Source: Diphasiastrum complanatum (taxonomy: Eukaryota > Streptophyta > Lycopodiopsida > Lycopodiales > Lycopodiaceae). Taken from it: DNA of 64,000 nucleotides. Made by a program: the position numbers and the translations under genes. Shown here piece after piece: positions 48,801 through 59,608 of this stretch (within the stretch, counting starts at the first letter, position 1; each line of letters begins with the position of its first letter). The notes under the pieces were generated by a model. The model had not been told where the DNA came from and ran no database searches. It saw only the letters and a program-made list of their open reading frames with translations. The stretch lies in the NCBI GenBank assembly GCA_029204225.1, contig CM055097.1:2323801-2387800 (forward strand), in the 5' to 3' direction.

Positions 48801-51800
48801 TGTCAAGCATGCTTATCACTATTATTGCTAAACAATGATTTAATATGTTGTCCTTGATTGCATTGAACGAGTTAAGATTTTTCCATCAAGTAGTTATTAT
48901 TAAAAAATATTGGAAGATTTGGAAAAGAAAGGAAGCAAGAGAGTTATTGTAATATTGTCTTCAACACCTCTCAAGTATCTTCCAACAAAATCTAGTCAAT
49001 ATCAATGCCTATTTTCTTTCCATTCTATCTAAAACAAGGATATACTATCATCAGTGATTCATAGTTTAGAAGAAACCCGAGTTCAAGAGTGTTGCCAAAT
49101 GTGCTTAACCAAGATAAAATATTCTTTCATTTGATTAGTATTTTAGGATCTATTCATGTCAAAAAAAGATTATAAACTAACCTTTCCTTAGAAGTTTCTT
49201 TCTTTGAGTTGTCAAATGCAATATGCTATGCAAATTTGAACGGAAATAGAAATCATAGGATGCCAATAACTAAGAGAAAACTCACATGCATGGAGGATGG
49301 TTTCAAAGCCCTAGTGTTAGGAACAACGTAACCACGAGGGAGGCAAAGCTAGTTCGATCCCCCTAGCCAATGCACTCTCTTATAGAATGCCCCTCCTAGC
49401 CCAGTGTGAGTTTGCATGCATGCGGTAGGTGGTAGTTGTTGCTGACACCCACCGTTCATGTTGCATGCATGGGTTACTGATGCATGCGGAGTCCCAGTCC
49501 TTATCTGAAAGACTGATTCACACTATCCTCTGCCTCCGATGGTTAGCTGCACCTAGAAGTACTGTTGGGTCGGTACTGTTACGGTCTCGTAACACTCCCT
49601 CCTCCTTAAGAGCTGTCTTGGTCTTCTAAGACAAAATCTGGATACAATTGTCGAAGTATGCTGCCCTTTTCCCAAATCCCAAGTGGCATTCTCAATTGGC
49701 TGATGCTTCCGCTTGATTAGATATTCCTGATATAGGGTATGACGTGTCTATGTCAATGTCAGCGATGCTAATTTCCTTGATCTAAATAAGAAAGCATTGC
49801 TTGGTATTCAAAAGCTTTCCCTATGCTTTCATAAGTTATTCATGCATATCAAAATTCATAACTCAATAAATGTCACTTGAAGGACAAGTCCTATGGATCA
49901 GTAAGACACACTTACAACGAAGTCAAGGTCGACTTGTTGCCTTTATTTGCCTTAAACCGTGTCATAGAGTTTTGCGTCTGATCATTGATGTCATCTGTTG
50001 TGCTAATCTTAAATTTCTTTGCAATTTTGTGTGTGGTCAAGCTTATTTAGAATACTCAAGCATAACAAACATTTGAATGCTTTAAGCAATCTCAGTGACA
50101 ATGTTATTTCAGGTACCCCCAACTTTAAGATTTGTGTTGGATGGTGAGATGCCCAACTACCTTCTTGCAAAAGATTTAATTCTTCAGGTTGGTTCTGCAG
50201 TATGCTCATTAGTGCATACTCTGCTGCTTAGTGCTCACTGCTCTGTCACTTAAGATGAAGAGAAGTGTCCCCAAAAAATATGATGACTTTAAAATCTTTG
50301 GCATAAGGTTTTGTTTCGTACATGGTAACTTGTTTCTCCCGTTTCTTTAGGTGAGGAAATGTGTTGCACGTTGCCAGATGTTTGGAGGGCCTGAGAAATC
50401 TTTAGATAGAAAAGCAGTCACAACATATTCAGTATGTTTATAAACAAATGAAAGTTCTGCTGGTTCTTGATAAGAGTTATATCGCTGTTTTGATGAGGAT
50501 GTTGCAGATTATTGGAGAGATAAGTGTCTCTGGTGCAAGATACAAAGCTATGGAATTTGTTGGCACAACTGTAGATAACATGACGGTATTTTTAAGTTTA
50601 TTGCTTGGATTTGGTTGTGTCAATCAAGTCTTGCAACCTAGCTGCTTAGTTTAAAGGTGATGACCATGTTTCACGCAAAGTTACAACTGAAACAATTCTG
50701 CAATTTGTAGTAGTTTATTCAACAATCAGACTTTCTTTGCACCTAATAGTTGCTAGGCAATGAAATTTTCCTATGATTTTACTGATAACCATTTGATGAA
50801 AGATGTAAGTTGTTTTTATGCTGTTTTGAAGACAACTGAAAATGCATCTTCTCGATCTTATCAAATTTTTTTGTGAAGCTAAGCATAGATAATCGTCTTA
50901 TGGCGCTTCTACAGATGGAAGATAGAATGACATTGTGTAACATGGTCATTGAGGCTGGAGGCAAGAATGGTGTAGTGGCTGCTGACAAAGTGACGTTTGA
51001 CTATCTTGAGGTGCATGATAACTCACAACTGATGCTAGATTTAGATGAAAGATTGGTTCTACTTGATTTTGCTATTCAATTTAATTGTTTTTGTGCGCCA
51101 TTGACATTGATGTACATGTTATATCTTGATCACAGGGAAAGACCAGCATTCCCTATGAGCCTGTACACAGTGATGATTCTGCCAGGTATGCTGGTGCTTC
51201 CATTCAGTGTAATTTTTCCCTTAAGAGAGACAACCTTATATTCTTATGGATTGGAACCACAACCACTGGATGCTGATTTTTTACATCTTTCATTATGGTT
51301 CAACAAGGGTCAAGTTGTTCTGGTCTTTTTCCTTAGTGAAACTGCCATGCAAGGATAACTGTACAATTATTATCTTGATGTGTTAGTTTTCTTCTTTCTT
51401 CAGGAAACTAGTACTTCGAATATAAGGAGGTAAGTAGATTACATGCAGTATTATTGTGCACAGCCCCTTCCTTAGAATCAACCCCAATTTTTGCTTTTGC
51501 TTACAAGGTCTATGCACCTGGATAGATTAGTTACCACATGATGGAATGGTTGTTTTATGTCATTTGTAGAGTTAATACTTGACACTCCCCATATGGTTCT
51601 CAACATATGGGGAGTGTCAAGTATTAACTCTACAGATAACATAATAACTGTAATAAAAAATTATGGTAAGATCGGTCTCACACAATGCAAGTATCAAACA
51701 TGTCAGATGACATAAAACCAACTCAAAGTGATGGGGGAACTAATTTTGCTAGAAATTTTACGGTATGCTAATGCACCAAACGTCATGGTACAATATGTAT

Positions 51801-54800
51801 TTTAGTTAGATCCCTATCGCTTAAGTCAATAAATGGGTTCCACAAATTGCATGAGCTTGTAAGTATGCACTTTTTATGTTGGAAAGAGACTCTTGATTGC
51901 CAAGTCATCTTGACATGTGCATAAGCCTCCTATCAATGTAATGAAATGTCTTAGTCACGTGAAATAACACGGGTTGACTCATTATGCTCGAGCACAGAGT
52001 TGGCTTTGTTTGCACTCAGCTTGATAAAGCCAAATTATGTGCTCTACCTATTTAGACAAGGAGTATTAATAACTTAAGCTGTTTCTTTCAGCTCAAAAAG
52101 CCAGAAAATTATTTGGGTGAATCATCACCTTAGTCTCATAACAGTACTGGTAAAATCTGCCTCTAACATAAAAAGAGAGAAAAACAATTGCCATTAAAAG
52201 GCACCATTTTAAGGCTGTACCAAAAGGTAGATCTTACAAATAGTTTGTTTATGAAGCAAACCAGCATCCAGTCAAGGTGGGAAAAGCTTGAATAAAGGTA
52301 GTGAAGCAAGCCAAAAATTAGCTAAGTGATTTCTTTTAAATGGTTGCTTTTTTTCTATTGGGACAAAATGCTGAGCAACATGAGGAGAAAAAAAAGAGTA
52401 AAGATTTAATCTTTTGCCACAAAATAGAACCAAGGTTGTAAACATGTAAACAGAAAAAAGTAAACAGGTAGGAGCAATCCCGAATACCATCTACTAATAT
52501 GTAATGAAAAAGTTACTATAGCTATGCCTTTATAACTTCTTGTAACCATAAAAATGTGAGGAAGTTGTTTTTTAGAGACAAAAGAGTTGATAAAGTTTAG
52601 AATGTGGCTGAGTGTTGTAACCAGTCTACTTTCCTCATCATTTAGGAGTCGTTTGATGCATGAAAGCCTAAGGAAAGATTTCAAGGAAGACATGCCAAAG
52701 GAAAGTAAAGTCTGTCATAATTAGCAGTGATTTTATTTTGTATTTTTGTTGACTCTTTCCTGTTAACATTCTACTTAAAGGCTGTACTACAAAACTAAAG
52801 CCCCACTATTTTCAAAAAAATTGATTAAAAAAAGGCAGTGAACTTTGCAAAGTGGAGCAAAGAACAGGTTGGAAATTTTGGATATAACAATGATGAAAGT
52901 TGCCTGAGTTTCTATCAATTGACTAACCTAAGAAGCAAGAACCTAAAATGGCAGCAAAAAAAAGTAGGCAAAATAAAGCCAAAACATCTGAAAAGGCAAG
53001 AGAGAAGAAAACCTCCACAAAGAGTGAGTAGCAGAGCAACAGAACAGTGAAAAGGCTAGCAACCAAAGCACTGGCAACAAGAAGATCTAGCAACTGACCC
53101 ATGGAAAAAGGGAAAACATAGAGATTCGAAAAACAAAGGGAATGGACAAGGAGAAGAAGGAGCCTATTCAAACGACATTCTGAAGCAAAAAACACCTAGG
53201 GAGAAAGTCCAAATTAGACTACTACCAAAGGGAAAAGGTAGCTTTTGTGGCAGAACCACCGGTAGCAGCACGCAGAATCAGGAACAAAACACCAGTGAGC
53301 GAGAGGAAAGGAAACACAGTACAGCAAGCACAGAAAACCAGAGACCAAGGAGTGAAATAAATAGGACGAAGCTCAGCATGCACTAGCCAGGGCACGATGA
53401 AGCACTCTGCCAAATCCATCATTGTCAAACTCTAGAATGCAAGGGATTCTCCATAACAAGTAGTGATGCAGATTGGAAAGATGCAACAGAATGAGGACAC
53501 ATGGCCCATGGAGAGCAGAAGCAAGGTTGCCATCTCTACAATGAACAGTGACCGTGAAGAAAAGCTGCATCAGGCAGCTGAAGAAAGTCACCAGAAGTAG
53601 CATATACAAGCCAGCACAACAGAAAAACCTAGCCAGGCTAGAGGAGGAAGAAGGGGGAGGACTGGCATAAGCGAAGAATAAAAAAACCTCACAAAAAACG
53701 CAAAAAAAAACTGGCCAATAAACAAAACAAGTAACAATTCCCATATAGGAGTCAAACCGAGTGGGAGAGAAAAAAACCAGGAAACAAGAAGTGAAGGAGA
53801 GAGAGAAGTGAGGGAGGTTAAAGAAAACTCACAACCCAGATAGACAAAGAGAATGAAAAAAAAACCAAAAAGATCAAAGTGAGAAGTTAAGGGCACGGGA
53901 AAAGACTGAAGGAAACTAAAAAGACTATAGGAGTAAAAGGAGAAAGTTATTTTGCAGGAAAACCAGGAAGTCAGTGCACATATTGCAGCAAATAAAGTCG
54001 TAACTGCCAGAGGTCTTCATGAAAAGTTAAAATGATGTGTTGTTACAGTCATACTGTGAAATGGAAAACTCTACTTAGCATCAGAATAGTAAGCTATCCT
54101 TGCTAGGTAGTAGGCCATTCCACTTTTTCCCAAAAAAGAACAATCTATCTATTAGCCAAACTTCTATTATCATTTTCAGTTTTGTAATTCGATGGAGATT
54201 TCATTAAATATCAATTTTCTTCCATATCTGACCTGGAATTCATTGCATCAGATTCAGATCAGTTTTTCTAATTGACATATAGCTAAGTAGAAGTCTTTTT
54301 TAATATATGTTGTTAGCAAAGGTAATTGCTGTAAGAAAATAAAAAAGAGCAAATAAGTTGAGCTTCATGTATGTGTGCGCTCGAACGTGTGCATAAATTA
54401 CTATTTGGAGAAGGGTTTTTATGCAACATACATGTTAGAGAATATCTTGTGAAAGTTTTACCCAAGATGTGACTTCTATGAAGATTGATCACAACGTACA
54501 AACTTAGATTTAAAGGTTACAAACATTGAACGACAAATTTGATCAAATACATCCAAGATCAGAAGAGATAAAAAAAATCCCAAAAAGATTGATACCAATA
54601 GACCAGACATGAGGGTCCAGGCCGGAATGCCCGCGTCTGCGTTTGCGTCCGACGCCCGGACCCGGACGCGTCCAACCCTCGGACGCGGGGTCGGACGCGT
54701 GTGTGTGTGTGTGTGTGTGATGATTGTGTGTGTGGTAATTTATGTGTGTGTGTGTGTGTGTGGATATTGTTGATTTGTGTGCATACAGATGTGTGTGTGT

Positions 54801-56772
54801 GTGGTGATCTGTGTTTGAGAGAGAGAGAGGAAGAGACAGAGAGTGTGAGGGACAGAGAGAGAGGGGATTTGTGTGTGTGCGCGAGTGTACGAGACATGGT
54901 GTGTGTTTGTGGGTTTAGGATTAAGGGTTTAGGGTGCTTGGGTTTGGGGTTTAGGGTTTAGGGTGAGAGAGAGAGATTAGATTTGCGTGCTTCTGTGTGT
55001 GTGTGTGTGTGTGTATGTGAGAGAGAGAGAGAGAGAGAGAGGGAGAGATATGGCCGCTCGTCCCATTTGGGATGAGGTGGAATTGTTGCCCGACAAAAAG
55101 TGGCGTCGCCCTTTTTGTCGAAAGCAGTTCACAGGGAACGCCTCTCGGGTTCGAGCACATTTGCGGGGGTTGCGAGTCCGACCCACGGGGGGACGCTACG
55201 GGATCGGCGTTTGTATGGTCATCCCCGCTGCGGAGAGGGCTCGCGTTCTCGAGACATATTCTGAGCCAGTTGCTGAGCCCGACGAGCCGTCCACAGATGC
55301 CGCTTACTCTATTTTCACTGGTGCACCCACTGCCACCGCCCCTGCCACTGGTACACCCAGCGCCACCACCCCCACTGTCCCATCCGCACCCGCCACCGCC
55401 TCCGCCTTCGCCTCCGCCACAGCCACCCGTACCCCCTCCGCCAGTTCTCCCCATGGATCCACAGCCTCCACTGCTGCACCTACGCCTCTGCCATCACCGT
55501 CAGATCTGCACGGCCCGTCCACATCCTCCGCTTCCGCACCAGCACCTATGCCACCACCTCCAGATCTGCATCGTCCATCCACATCCTCCCAGCCATCCAC
55601 ATCCCGAGGCACCAGACAGATGTCCATGCCAGGATCTTTTAGAGAGGGGCAGCACAGAGAGGCCACCAGGACCATAGCACGGATGTTCTATGACCTGAAC
55701 CTCCCCTTTATCATTGCATCATCCCGCATCTTTCGAGAGGCTATCTCGAAAGTTGTAGTCTACGGGCCCGGCTACACACCGCCCACAACCGACGCACTAC
55801 GCGGCCCTTTGCTCCAGGACCGGGTTGCATCAGTCAGAGAGAGACTGGCCGCACTGCAGGAGGCTTGGGATAGATACGGCTGTTCCATCATAGCTGATGG
55901 GTGGACTAATCGTCGTAGACGTCCACTCATCAACGTGATTGTTTCTAGTTGTTATGGTTCCATGTTCCTGCGCAACATCGACGCCTCCGAGGCATTTACG
56001 GCATTATCCGCGCAGTGATAGAGGAGGTCGGGCCACAACGCGTTGTCCAGGTACAATTTTTTTTCATTAGTTGCTTGGTCATTATTGCTTAATGTTGATT
56101 CAAAAGTTTTGATGCCGATGCCGATGAGACCATCCCCCCTCCTTGTTGACGTTCCATTGCCCTCCTCTGATGATGAGCCCACATATGATTCAGACGAGAC
56201 GGTCGACCTTGCAGGGGATGGTCCACGTGCCCCACCCAGTACTCCCGCATCACGCCCCCTTTCAGATGATGGTTGGTCAGAGTTTGCGAGGGAGACAAAG
56301 GCTGCTGCCTAGAGACAGATAGCGCAGAGACGACTTAGAGCATCACAGGCAGGCAGTTCTTCCCAGAGACCCCCCCGTGGCAGGAGACCCCCAGACAGGA
56401 GTGTACCACAAAGGGTTCCTTCCGGTAGACCCAGAGGCAGGCCAACCAAGAGGGGACGCACTGATGATTTTTCTAGTCGTCTCTTGGCAGGTGTTGGCCC
56501 AGACTTAGAGGAGTCCCAGATGCCCCCAGACTCCCAGCCAGACTTTGTATTTGACAACCCTGCAGATGCATCTGGCACGCAGAGGGATGATTTTTTTAGC
56601 ACAGACTTGTAGATACTGATACACATTTTAGCATCATGTACAGTGGCATCAGATCAGATGTATATATTTTTTTGCAGTCTATTTGTGTCATGGCTAATTT
56701 ATCGTGGTTGCTTACAAATGGTTAGCTCTGTGAAATTTGAATGGTTAGTCAGAAATGGTTTGCTCCGTGCAA

Positions 56773-56831
<59 letters not shown>

Positions 56832-56835
56832 AGCA

Positions 56836-56890
<55 letters not shown>

Positions 56891-59608
56891 AGCACATCTG
56901 CATCTCTCTCATAACATATGCATCATGTTCAACCATTTAACATAAGTGATTAGTAAGCTGTTGAAGTTCATCCGAGGAGAAACCGATCTCATCACATATG
57001 ACATAGTAGTGTGTAGGTTTAGGGTTTAGGGTTTAGGGATGAATTTGTAGCATGAGTAATTAGTAAGCTGTTGAAGTTCATCCCGGGAGAAACCGATCTC
57101 ATCACATAAGACATAGTAGTGTGTAGGTCTAGGGTTTAGGGTTTAGGGATGAAGTTGTAGCATAAGTAATTAGTAAGCTGTTGAAGTTCATCCGGGAGAA
57201 GTAAAACTGCAAGAAGTCTAGGGAGAAGCTATGCTTGACCACATAATCCCCTACCTTAGATATATATAATATCAAACATGTGCGTCTGGGGGGTTTTGGG
57301 CATTTTTGCGCCTGCGTCCGGTGCCCGGGCGAGTGCGCGTTCGACCCCCGGGCGTGGGGTCGGGCGCGTCCTTTTTTCTTTTTTAATAGAAACTACACTA
57401 AATTTTTTTTTTTAAAAAAAATGTGCGCCCACCCCGGACGCACCTGTGCCCACGTCCACGCCCCCCATCCGCTTCCTTAGATATATATATCATAGTTCCC
57501 CAAGGCACCCGTGCTGGGGGGGGTGCAGGTACTTTACCAGGTGCCGTACCACGGCACACGTGCCGTGGTAGGGCACCTGGTTTTTATTTTTATTTTTTTT
57601 GCATGTTGTTTATGAAATATCACTAAAAGAAAATTAAAAAAATAAAACCCAAAAACTTTAAAAAAATGCCAAAAAAATAGTAATTACTTATAATTAGTGT
57701 TGGAGGGGGGGGGGTTCATTCTCTCTAAAAGCAGATCTGCCCCAGTCTGTAACAGCCCAATCTCTCTCTAGATCCGGCCAAACTTGCTATGAAAACCTAA
57801 AAGCCCAAGAAAGAATGAATGTTTTTGGTGTTCTAAGTGAAAAAACACCCAAAACGACACCAAAAACCCTACTTTCTCTCTCTACAGCAGGGTTTTCTCT
57901 TTCTAGACTGCTACAGTCTCTCTCTAGGCCCGACACTCTCTCTCCCCAACTCAAAAGACCCTAAAAATGCAAGACAAATGAGCGGTTTCAGATTTGAAAC
58001 AATGTTTCAAAATCATGAAAAACCACACAATCCTCTCTATTCACCTCTCACTAGGGCTTACTTTCTCTCTCTAACAGCCATAAATTCTGTCCCATCAATC
58101 GGGCAGCAAGATCCGCTCTCTCCCCCTTTATGCTTGTTGAGGTCACAATGGTGCTTGATAGTTGCTTAGAGAATCCAGATAGTACATATAAGAACGGGAA
58201 AATCTTTTATAGCCAGCCAACGAGCTAAAGCTAGACTGGAATTCTCAGAACTTTCCCAGTTTAGAGTAAGTAGATTTGCACTGCAGCAGCACTAATGCAT
58301 TCGCTTTTTTTTTTATTTGGTTGGTGCATTTTAAGATCCTTGTGCAAAGCTTGGCCATGTATTCAAGCTTATATCTCCCATTTTTAGTTCCTTGTAATGG
58401 TTGGAGCTTTTTAGCCGCAAGCTGGAGTGAACAAATGTTCCTTTTATTGTAATGGTGCAAGTAGAACACGCTTTGATGGGCTTAACTCTAGATCTAGTTG
58501 ATTTGCCTTTCACAAGGCCTGATACATTGTATTCATAACTTTTGGTGATGAGCTAAGAGCTAAAATGCTTTCAAATTTTCATGTGCCCTCATTTGCATAT
58601 TGTCCATAGGGCAACATTCTCTCAATCAAATTTGTAAATTATCTTCTGGCATGGTTAAGCCTTCCCCTCTCCCCTGCTCCCCCCTCACAACAACAACAGT
58701 GACGACCATCAATGAAAACAAATTGGCATGTTGATAATTGTGACGATGAATCTGACATAACATTGATGTGATGAGACGCGCTTTACATAAATACTGTTTG
58801 TTCTGGTAGGGACACCTTTGCAACATTCTTGTAAAAACATTGTGAAGATGGTGCTCTTAGATTTTCTTGGTCAAATCCATAAAGCTAAAAGATTTCTAAG
58901 CTAGGAATCCTTCGTAGCAGTAACCCCTGTATTCATTTTTGTACTTCAATTAGCTCGTGCATATGATACCATAGACGTAATTTTTGAGAATATGATCCGT
59001 CTCATTCAATATTGGCAATTTGGCACATAGCGTGAAAATTATGCACAATAGAGAAGCTTTATGTGCGATTCAAATGCTGTTGGAGAAACTTGAGGTTTGC
59101 TGGTTTTCAGCTTTCTGACTTTCAGCCTTATCTGCAGTTTCTTGAAGGAGTACAGGTTTGATGTTTCAAAAGTACAACCCTTGGTTGCTAAGGTGAGGCA
59201 GATAAATCAGTAAGTTAAAATGGAACTATGTAGTTTGCCTTTGAAATTGAAATTTCTTATTCTTTATCAGATGATTCAAACTGTATTGAAGTGCAGCCAC
59301 ATTCTCCAGACAATCGTGCATTGGCAAGAGATTGCAAGAATGTGAAGATTGATAGGGTCTACATTGGCTCATGTACTGGCGGCAAAATAGAGGACTTCAT
59401 GGCGGTGGCTAAGCTTTTACATTCTGCGGTTTGTGTTTCCACTTGTTCAGATTTGCTAATTGCAAGAATAGTTTATTATTCTTAAATGCAGTTTGTTGGC
59501 CTGCAGCATAACTATCGTTATGCTGAAAAGTAGTATCTCAAATATCTTCACCTCTTGTAGGGCCAGAAAGTAAAGGTGCCAACATTCATTGTCCCTGCAA
59601 CTCAAAAG
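42835..59608 (+). CDS. IIL1: 3-isopropylmalate dehydratase large subunit, plastid precursor (13 exons, 3' end outside window)
   Basis: The enzyme isomerises 2-isopropylmalate to 3-isopropylmalate in chloroplast leucine biosynthesis, using a [4Fe-4S] cluster and a separate small subunit. Exons are 42835-42888, 43012-43170, 43297-43467, 43615-43767, 47209-47277, 47432-47548, 50113-50187, 50508-50585, 50915-51010, 51136-51185, 59138-59192, 59297-59428 and 59561-59608. All have GT/AG borders. All junctions are phase 0 except exon 10/11. The total is 419 codons without a stop. Residues 1-60 are Ser/Ala-rich with few acids, a plastid transit peptide with a likely cleavage near KVSAVMA. The mature part has [28 protein letters not shown], the aconitase-family signature [14 protein letters not shown] (from 205) and YIGSCTGGK (cluster-ligand Cys385). 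The last exons, which should carry the second cluster motif (two Cys) and ~90-100 residues, are beyond 64000. Introns 4, 6, 10 and 13 are enlarged by transposons. In land plants the same subunit also serves the glucosinolate pathway only in Brassicales. Confidence 0.96.
43810..43853. mobile_element. Short foldback remnant in intron 4
   Basis: atggaagggaccggca pairs imperfectly with tgcccaggttcctgccat in reverse. The termini ATGGAAGG and the inner gcagaatg match the foldback at 6682-6840, so this looks like a shortened member of the same family sitting 43 bp inside intron 4. Confidence 0.5.
43989..44057. repeat. GC-rich inverted repeat in intron 4
   Basis: cgcggttcg at 43989-43997 is inverted as cgaaccgcg at 44049-44057, and the palindrome ggttcgaacc lies in the left arm with a second ggttcgaaccgg in the middle. 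The word ggttcgaacc fits a polymerase III B box, but no A box is evident. Confidence 0.35.
44070..45704 (-). pseudogene. Ty3/gypsy fragment (gag end, protease, RT start) in intron 4, antisense to the gene
   Basis: Reading downward from 45704: [20 protein letters not shown] (gag C-terminal region), then [16 protein letters not shown] (a zinc knuckle at about 45425-45380, one residue short of CX2CX4HX4C). The aspartic protease core lies at about 45150-44900 ([21 protein letters not shown], where family members have DVILGMDWL), with a linker after it. The RT start lies at 44553-44110: [76 protein letters not shown]. The RT ends at a (GA)n microsatellite (about 44079-44101) before motif C. Frameshifts and stops abound. 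Confidence 0.85.
45712..47208. other. Remainder of intron 4
   Basis: No coding domain was seen. 45712 to about 46190 has the look of an LTR or 5' region belonging to the adjacent gypsy fragment, but no partner was found. 46200-47208 is AT-rich intron sequence. Confidence 0.3.
47549..49314. other. Left part of intron 6, no feature recognised
   Basis: AT-rich, without open frames of note and without repeats I can identify. Confidence 0.4.
49315..49727 (-). mobile_element. Chromovirus 3' end in intron 6: chromodomain, polypurine tract and 3' LTR
   Basis: On the minus strand 49727-49670 encodes [20 protein letters not shown], the end of a chromodomain (consensus EYLVKWKGxPxxEATWE). A purine tract AAGGAGGAGGGAG leads to TGTTACGAGACC at 49594, the start of an LTR that ends with CCTAACA at 49315 (280 bp, TGTTA...TAACA termini). 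The rest of the element is absent, so this is a 5'-truncated copy, antisense to the host gene. Confidence 0.8.
51555..51722. mobile_element. Near-perfect 41-bp hairpin with outer inverted repeat in intron 10
   Basis: 51555-51595 (ttatgtcatttgtagagtta, ending ccccatatg) is inverted at 51604-51644 with two mismatches and an 8-bp loop. Further out, tggttgttttatgtcatttg (about 51547-51566) is matched in reverse by cagatgacataaaaccaac (about 51702-51720). This is a foldback or MITE-like structure. It is not coding. Confidence 0.65.
51723..54620. other. Intron 10, left part, including a purine-rich stretch
   Basis: There is no supported gene. From about 52830 to 53960 the plus strand is strongly purine-rich (A and G). 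This creates long hydrophobic open frames on the minus strand that I regard as compositional artefacts. A short lysine-rich frame starts at about 52948 ([16 protein letters not shown]) but stops within 30 codons. Confidence 0.35.
54625..54699. repeat. GC-rich repeat, left copy, flanking the hAT gene
   Basis: gcgtctgcgtttgcgtccga and ggacgcggggtcggacgcg lie here. A direct-orientation relative (gcgcctgcgtccggtgcccg, ending gggcgtggggtcgggcgcg) lies at about 57310-57370. The pair brackets the hAT-like gene and may represent subterminal or terminal repeats of the element. The orientation is direct, not the inverted one expected of hAT ends. Confidence 0.45.
54697..54965. repeat. GT/GA microsatellites followed by TTTAGGG-type repeats
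   Basis: Several (GT)n blocks lie between 54697 and 54803, GA-rich runs at 54818-54862, and variant plant telomere repeats (gggtttagg, gggtttggggtttaggg) at about 54914-54964. It sits immediately upstream of the hAT gene. Confidence 0.85.
55050..56612 (+). pseudogene. hAT transposase-like gene (BED finger, DUF659) lacking its catalytic core
   Basis: The ATG at 55050 follows a (GA)n leader. The N-terminus [20 protein letters not shown] and [20 protein letters not shown] are a BED-type zinc finger in which the first Cys (expected in KW.CPFC) is Arg. Next comes a ~130-residue Pro/Ser/Thr/Ala-rich linker (about 55280-55620), then the start of DUF659: [58 protein letters not shown] frameshift near 55990 moves into [20 protein letters not shown], ending at a GT (56050). 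The sequence then jumps to an acidic tail [20 protein letters not shown] (from about 56140). An in-frame TAG lies at 56310, and the tail ends at 56612. The RNase-H-like catalytic core and hAT dimerisation region, normally several hundred residues, are absent. It is in sense orientation in intron 10 of the isopropylmalate dehydratase gene. Confidence 0.8.
56776..56889. repeat. Compound (GA)n-CAGCAGCA-(GA)n microsatellite
   Basis: Two GA blocks (56776-56830 and 56839-56889) are separated by cagcagca. The RERERE open frames over it are artefacts. Confidence 0.95.
56941..57195. repeat. 110-bp tandem repeat containing (TTTAGGG)3, about 2.3 copies
   Basis: tagtaagctgttgaagttca recurs at 56951, 57061 and 57171, an exact 110-bp period. 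Each full unit includes gagaaaccgatctcatcac and three consecutive TTTAGGG-type repeats. The last copy is partial. Confidence 0.9.
57290..57480. repeat. GC-rich repeat, right copy, flanking the hAT gene
   Basis: About 57310-57370 is a direct relative of 54625-54699. The following 57423-57475 (gtgcgcccaccccggacgca) is another GC-rich block that, reversed, shares gcgtccgg words with the left copy. Together they may mark the right end of the hAT-derived element. Confidence 0.4.
57536..57581. repeat. 21-bp near-perfect hairpin with central CACGTG
   Basis: accaggtgccgtaccacggc at 57536 pairs with 57561-57581 with one mismatch. The loop is cacg, so the centre reads acggcacacgtgccgt. A looser inverted copy (aaggcacccgtgctggggg) lies just upstream at 57502. 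It is a GC-rich foldback of unknown origin. Confidence 0.7.
57582..59137. other. Right end of intron 10
   Basis: 57590-58110 contains repeated ctctctctaga-like words and poly-A runs. The rest is ordinary AT-rich intron. There is no supported coding sequence until exon 11. Confidence 0.35.

Noticed and set aside
52923..53896. Long hydrophobic open frames on the minus strand that look like membrane proteins
   Set aside because: They lie opposite a strongly purine-rich stretch of intron 10. The Phe/Leu/Ser/Val content follows from the T/C-rich strand, no family is recognisable, and the frames overlap each other.
54914..54965. A chromosome end
   Set aside because: The TTTAGGG-type repeats are few and variant, and they are surrounded by gene and transposon sequence. 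They are interstitial.
55304..55677. Glycine/valine-rich or proline-rich proteins in alternative frames over the hAT gene
   Set aside because: Shadow frames of the GC-rich Pro/Ser/Ala linker of the BED/DUF659 protein.
56745..56940. Arg-Glu and Ser-Leu repeat proteins
   Set aside because: Translation of GA/CT dinucleotide repeats. The same artefact occurs at 21798-22066, 42569-42866 and 43878-44153.
42835..59608. The isopropylmalate dehydratase locus as a pseudogene because of the transposons in it
   Set aside because: All insertions are intronic. Thirteen exons join in frame with canonical splice sites and no stop, and the catalytic signature motifs are intact.
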